The notes under the pieces are model-generated. The model saw only the letters and a list, made by a program, of their open reading frames with translations. It ran no database searches and had not been told where the DNA came from. Both the position numbers and the translations under genes were made by a program. Shown piece by piece: positions 23,170 through 23,877 of a DNA stretch of 23,877 nt (the stretch's first letter is position 1; each line of letters starts with the position of its first letter). Origin of the DNA: Bacteroidetes bacterium UBA1860 (lineage in GTDB: Bacteria; Bacteroidota; Rhodothermia; Balneolales; Balneolaceae); the NCBI GenBank assembly GCA_002338335.1, contig DDIC01000068.1:43528-67404 (forward strand), given 5' to 3'.

Positions 23170-23877
23170 TTATCGTTGCTCGATAGGAGTCCAGTCGAGA
23201 TTTTTGTCTGCGATATACATGGCGCGAGGGCGAATTAAGCGGTTATTATCGCTTTGTTCCATAAAGTGAGCCGTCCATCCAGAGACACGCGACATCGCAA
23301 AAATACAGGTGTAAAGATCGGGCTGGATTCCTATGGAGTAGTAGACGGTTGCAGAGAAGAAATCGACGTTTGCATCGATGTTTTTCTCGCTTTTCATGGT
23401 TTCTAGCATCGCCACAGACCACTCATACAGTTTCATATGTCCGGTCTCCTCGGAGAGTTGCTTCGACATTTTCTGCAGGTGAACAGCGCGTGGATCGAGT
23501 GTTTTGTAGACTCGATGCCCAAATCCCATGATTTTTTCCTTGCGGGCTAATTTTCCTTTGACCTCTTCCACTGGATCTAGATCATCACCCTTGGCTTGCA
23601 TCTCAAGTAACATGTTCATGACTGCGGTGTTGGCACCTCCATGAAGTGGGCCCTTGAGTGATCCAATGGCTCCTGTGACTGCAGAATAAATATCAGACAT
23701 TGTGGAGGCGATTGATCTTGCCACAAAGGTGGAGGCATTCATGCCGTGCTCAGCGTGTAGGATTAAGCAGAGATCCATGGTTTTGATGGCGGCGGCTCCT
23801 GGAGCTTCACCATTGAGCATATACAAGAAGTTTTCCGCAGTCGATCCACTAGAAAGAGGAGATACAATCTCCAAGCC
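23170..23877 (-). CDS. gltA: Citrate synthase (partial, N-terminus outside window)
   Basis: Condenses acetyl-CoA and oxaloacetate to citrate. Only the C-terminal ~235 residues are present; the frame is open to the window edge and continues beyond it. Catalytic segments are visible: LHAEHGMNASTFVARSIAST, GPLHGGANTAVM (first catalytic His), MGFGHRVYKTLDPRA (second His) and NVDFFSATVYY (catalytic Asp), with the typical end MEQSDNNRLIRPRAMY and PIEQR. The lack of an N-terminal part prevents assignment to a subtype; 2-methylcitrate synthase is a close relative and cannot be excluded. The stop codon lies 5 bp from the stop of convergent leuS. Confidence 0.93.
   Translation of the reverse strand, partial: GLEIVSPLSSGSTAENFLYMLNGEAPGAAAIKTMDLCLILHAEHGMNASTFVARSIASTMSDIYSAVTGAIGSLKGPLHGGANTAVMNMLLEMQAKGDDLDPVEEVKGKLARKEKIMGFGHRVYKTLDPRAVHLQKMSKQLSEETGHMKLYEWSVAMLETMKSEKNIDANVDFFSATVYYSIGIQPDLYTCIFAMSRVSGWTAHFMEQSDNNRLIRPRAMYIADKNLDWTPIEQR

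Overview
This window is a gene-dense, almost entirely housekeeping stretch of a bacterial chromosome. It has mid-range GC, very short intergenic gaps and frequent 4-nt start/stop overlaps. Several traits point towards the Bacteroidota/Rhodothermota/Balneolota assemblage: the order thrS-infC-rpmI-rplT-pheS-pheT-(small coiled-coil gene)-zapA, a GatB that lacks the usual zinc cysteines, a LuxE-like/LuxC-like pair without luciferase, weak Shine-Dalgarno sequences on many genes, and -7 elements of the TAnnTTTG kind. This placement is an inference from gene content, not from a database match. No mobile element, CRISPR array, rRNA or prophage is visible.

Layout. Bases 1-222 hold no recognisable gene but contain several inverted repeats. 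Bases 223-7793 are read on the minus strand in the order tRNA-Val(GAC), thrS, infC, rpmI, rplT, pheS, pheT, a small coiled-coil gene and zapA. This is a translation supercluster (two tRNA synthetases, IF3, L35 and L20) ending in cell-division genes. Bases 7882-9425 are plus strand: nusB and ychF, overlapping as ATGA. Bases 9402-12407 are minus strand: pckA, deoC and a secreted SPOR-domain protein; the last of these overlaps the tail of ychF antisense. From about 12519 to 23164 comes one long plus-strand run: aguB and aguA (agmatine to putrescine), gatB, tpiA, purD, a LuxE-like acyl-protein synthetase, a LuxC-like acyl-CoA reductase, and leuS. The window ends inside a minus-strand citrate synthase gene whose stop codon lies 5 bp from the leuS stop.

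How the genes work together. The minus-strand cluster supplies translation initiation and tRNA charging. AguB and AguA convert agmatine to putrescine via N-carbamoylputrescine. PckA, TpiA and GltA belong to central carbon metabolism, and DeoC feeds deoxyribose carbon into glycolysis through glyceraldehyde 3-phosphate, the substrate of TpiA. The LuxE/LuxC pair is predicted to activate a fatty acid and reduce it to an aldehyde; its end product is not evident from the context.

Most interesting points: infC has no ATG/GTG/TTG at the position where the conserved protein begins and almost certainly uses ATT or ATC; the luciferase-less LuxE/LuxC pair keeps the cysteines expected for an acyl relay; a 15-bp tandem duplication at the aguB/aguA junction duplicates the aguA start codon; an 18-bp in-frame repeat lies in the leuS editing domain; and there is a structured non-coding region downstream of zapA. 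No wholly unprecedented multi-gene system was found.
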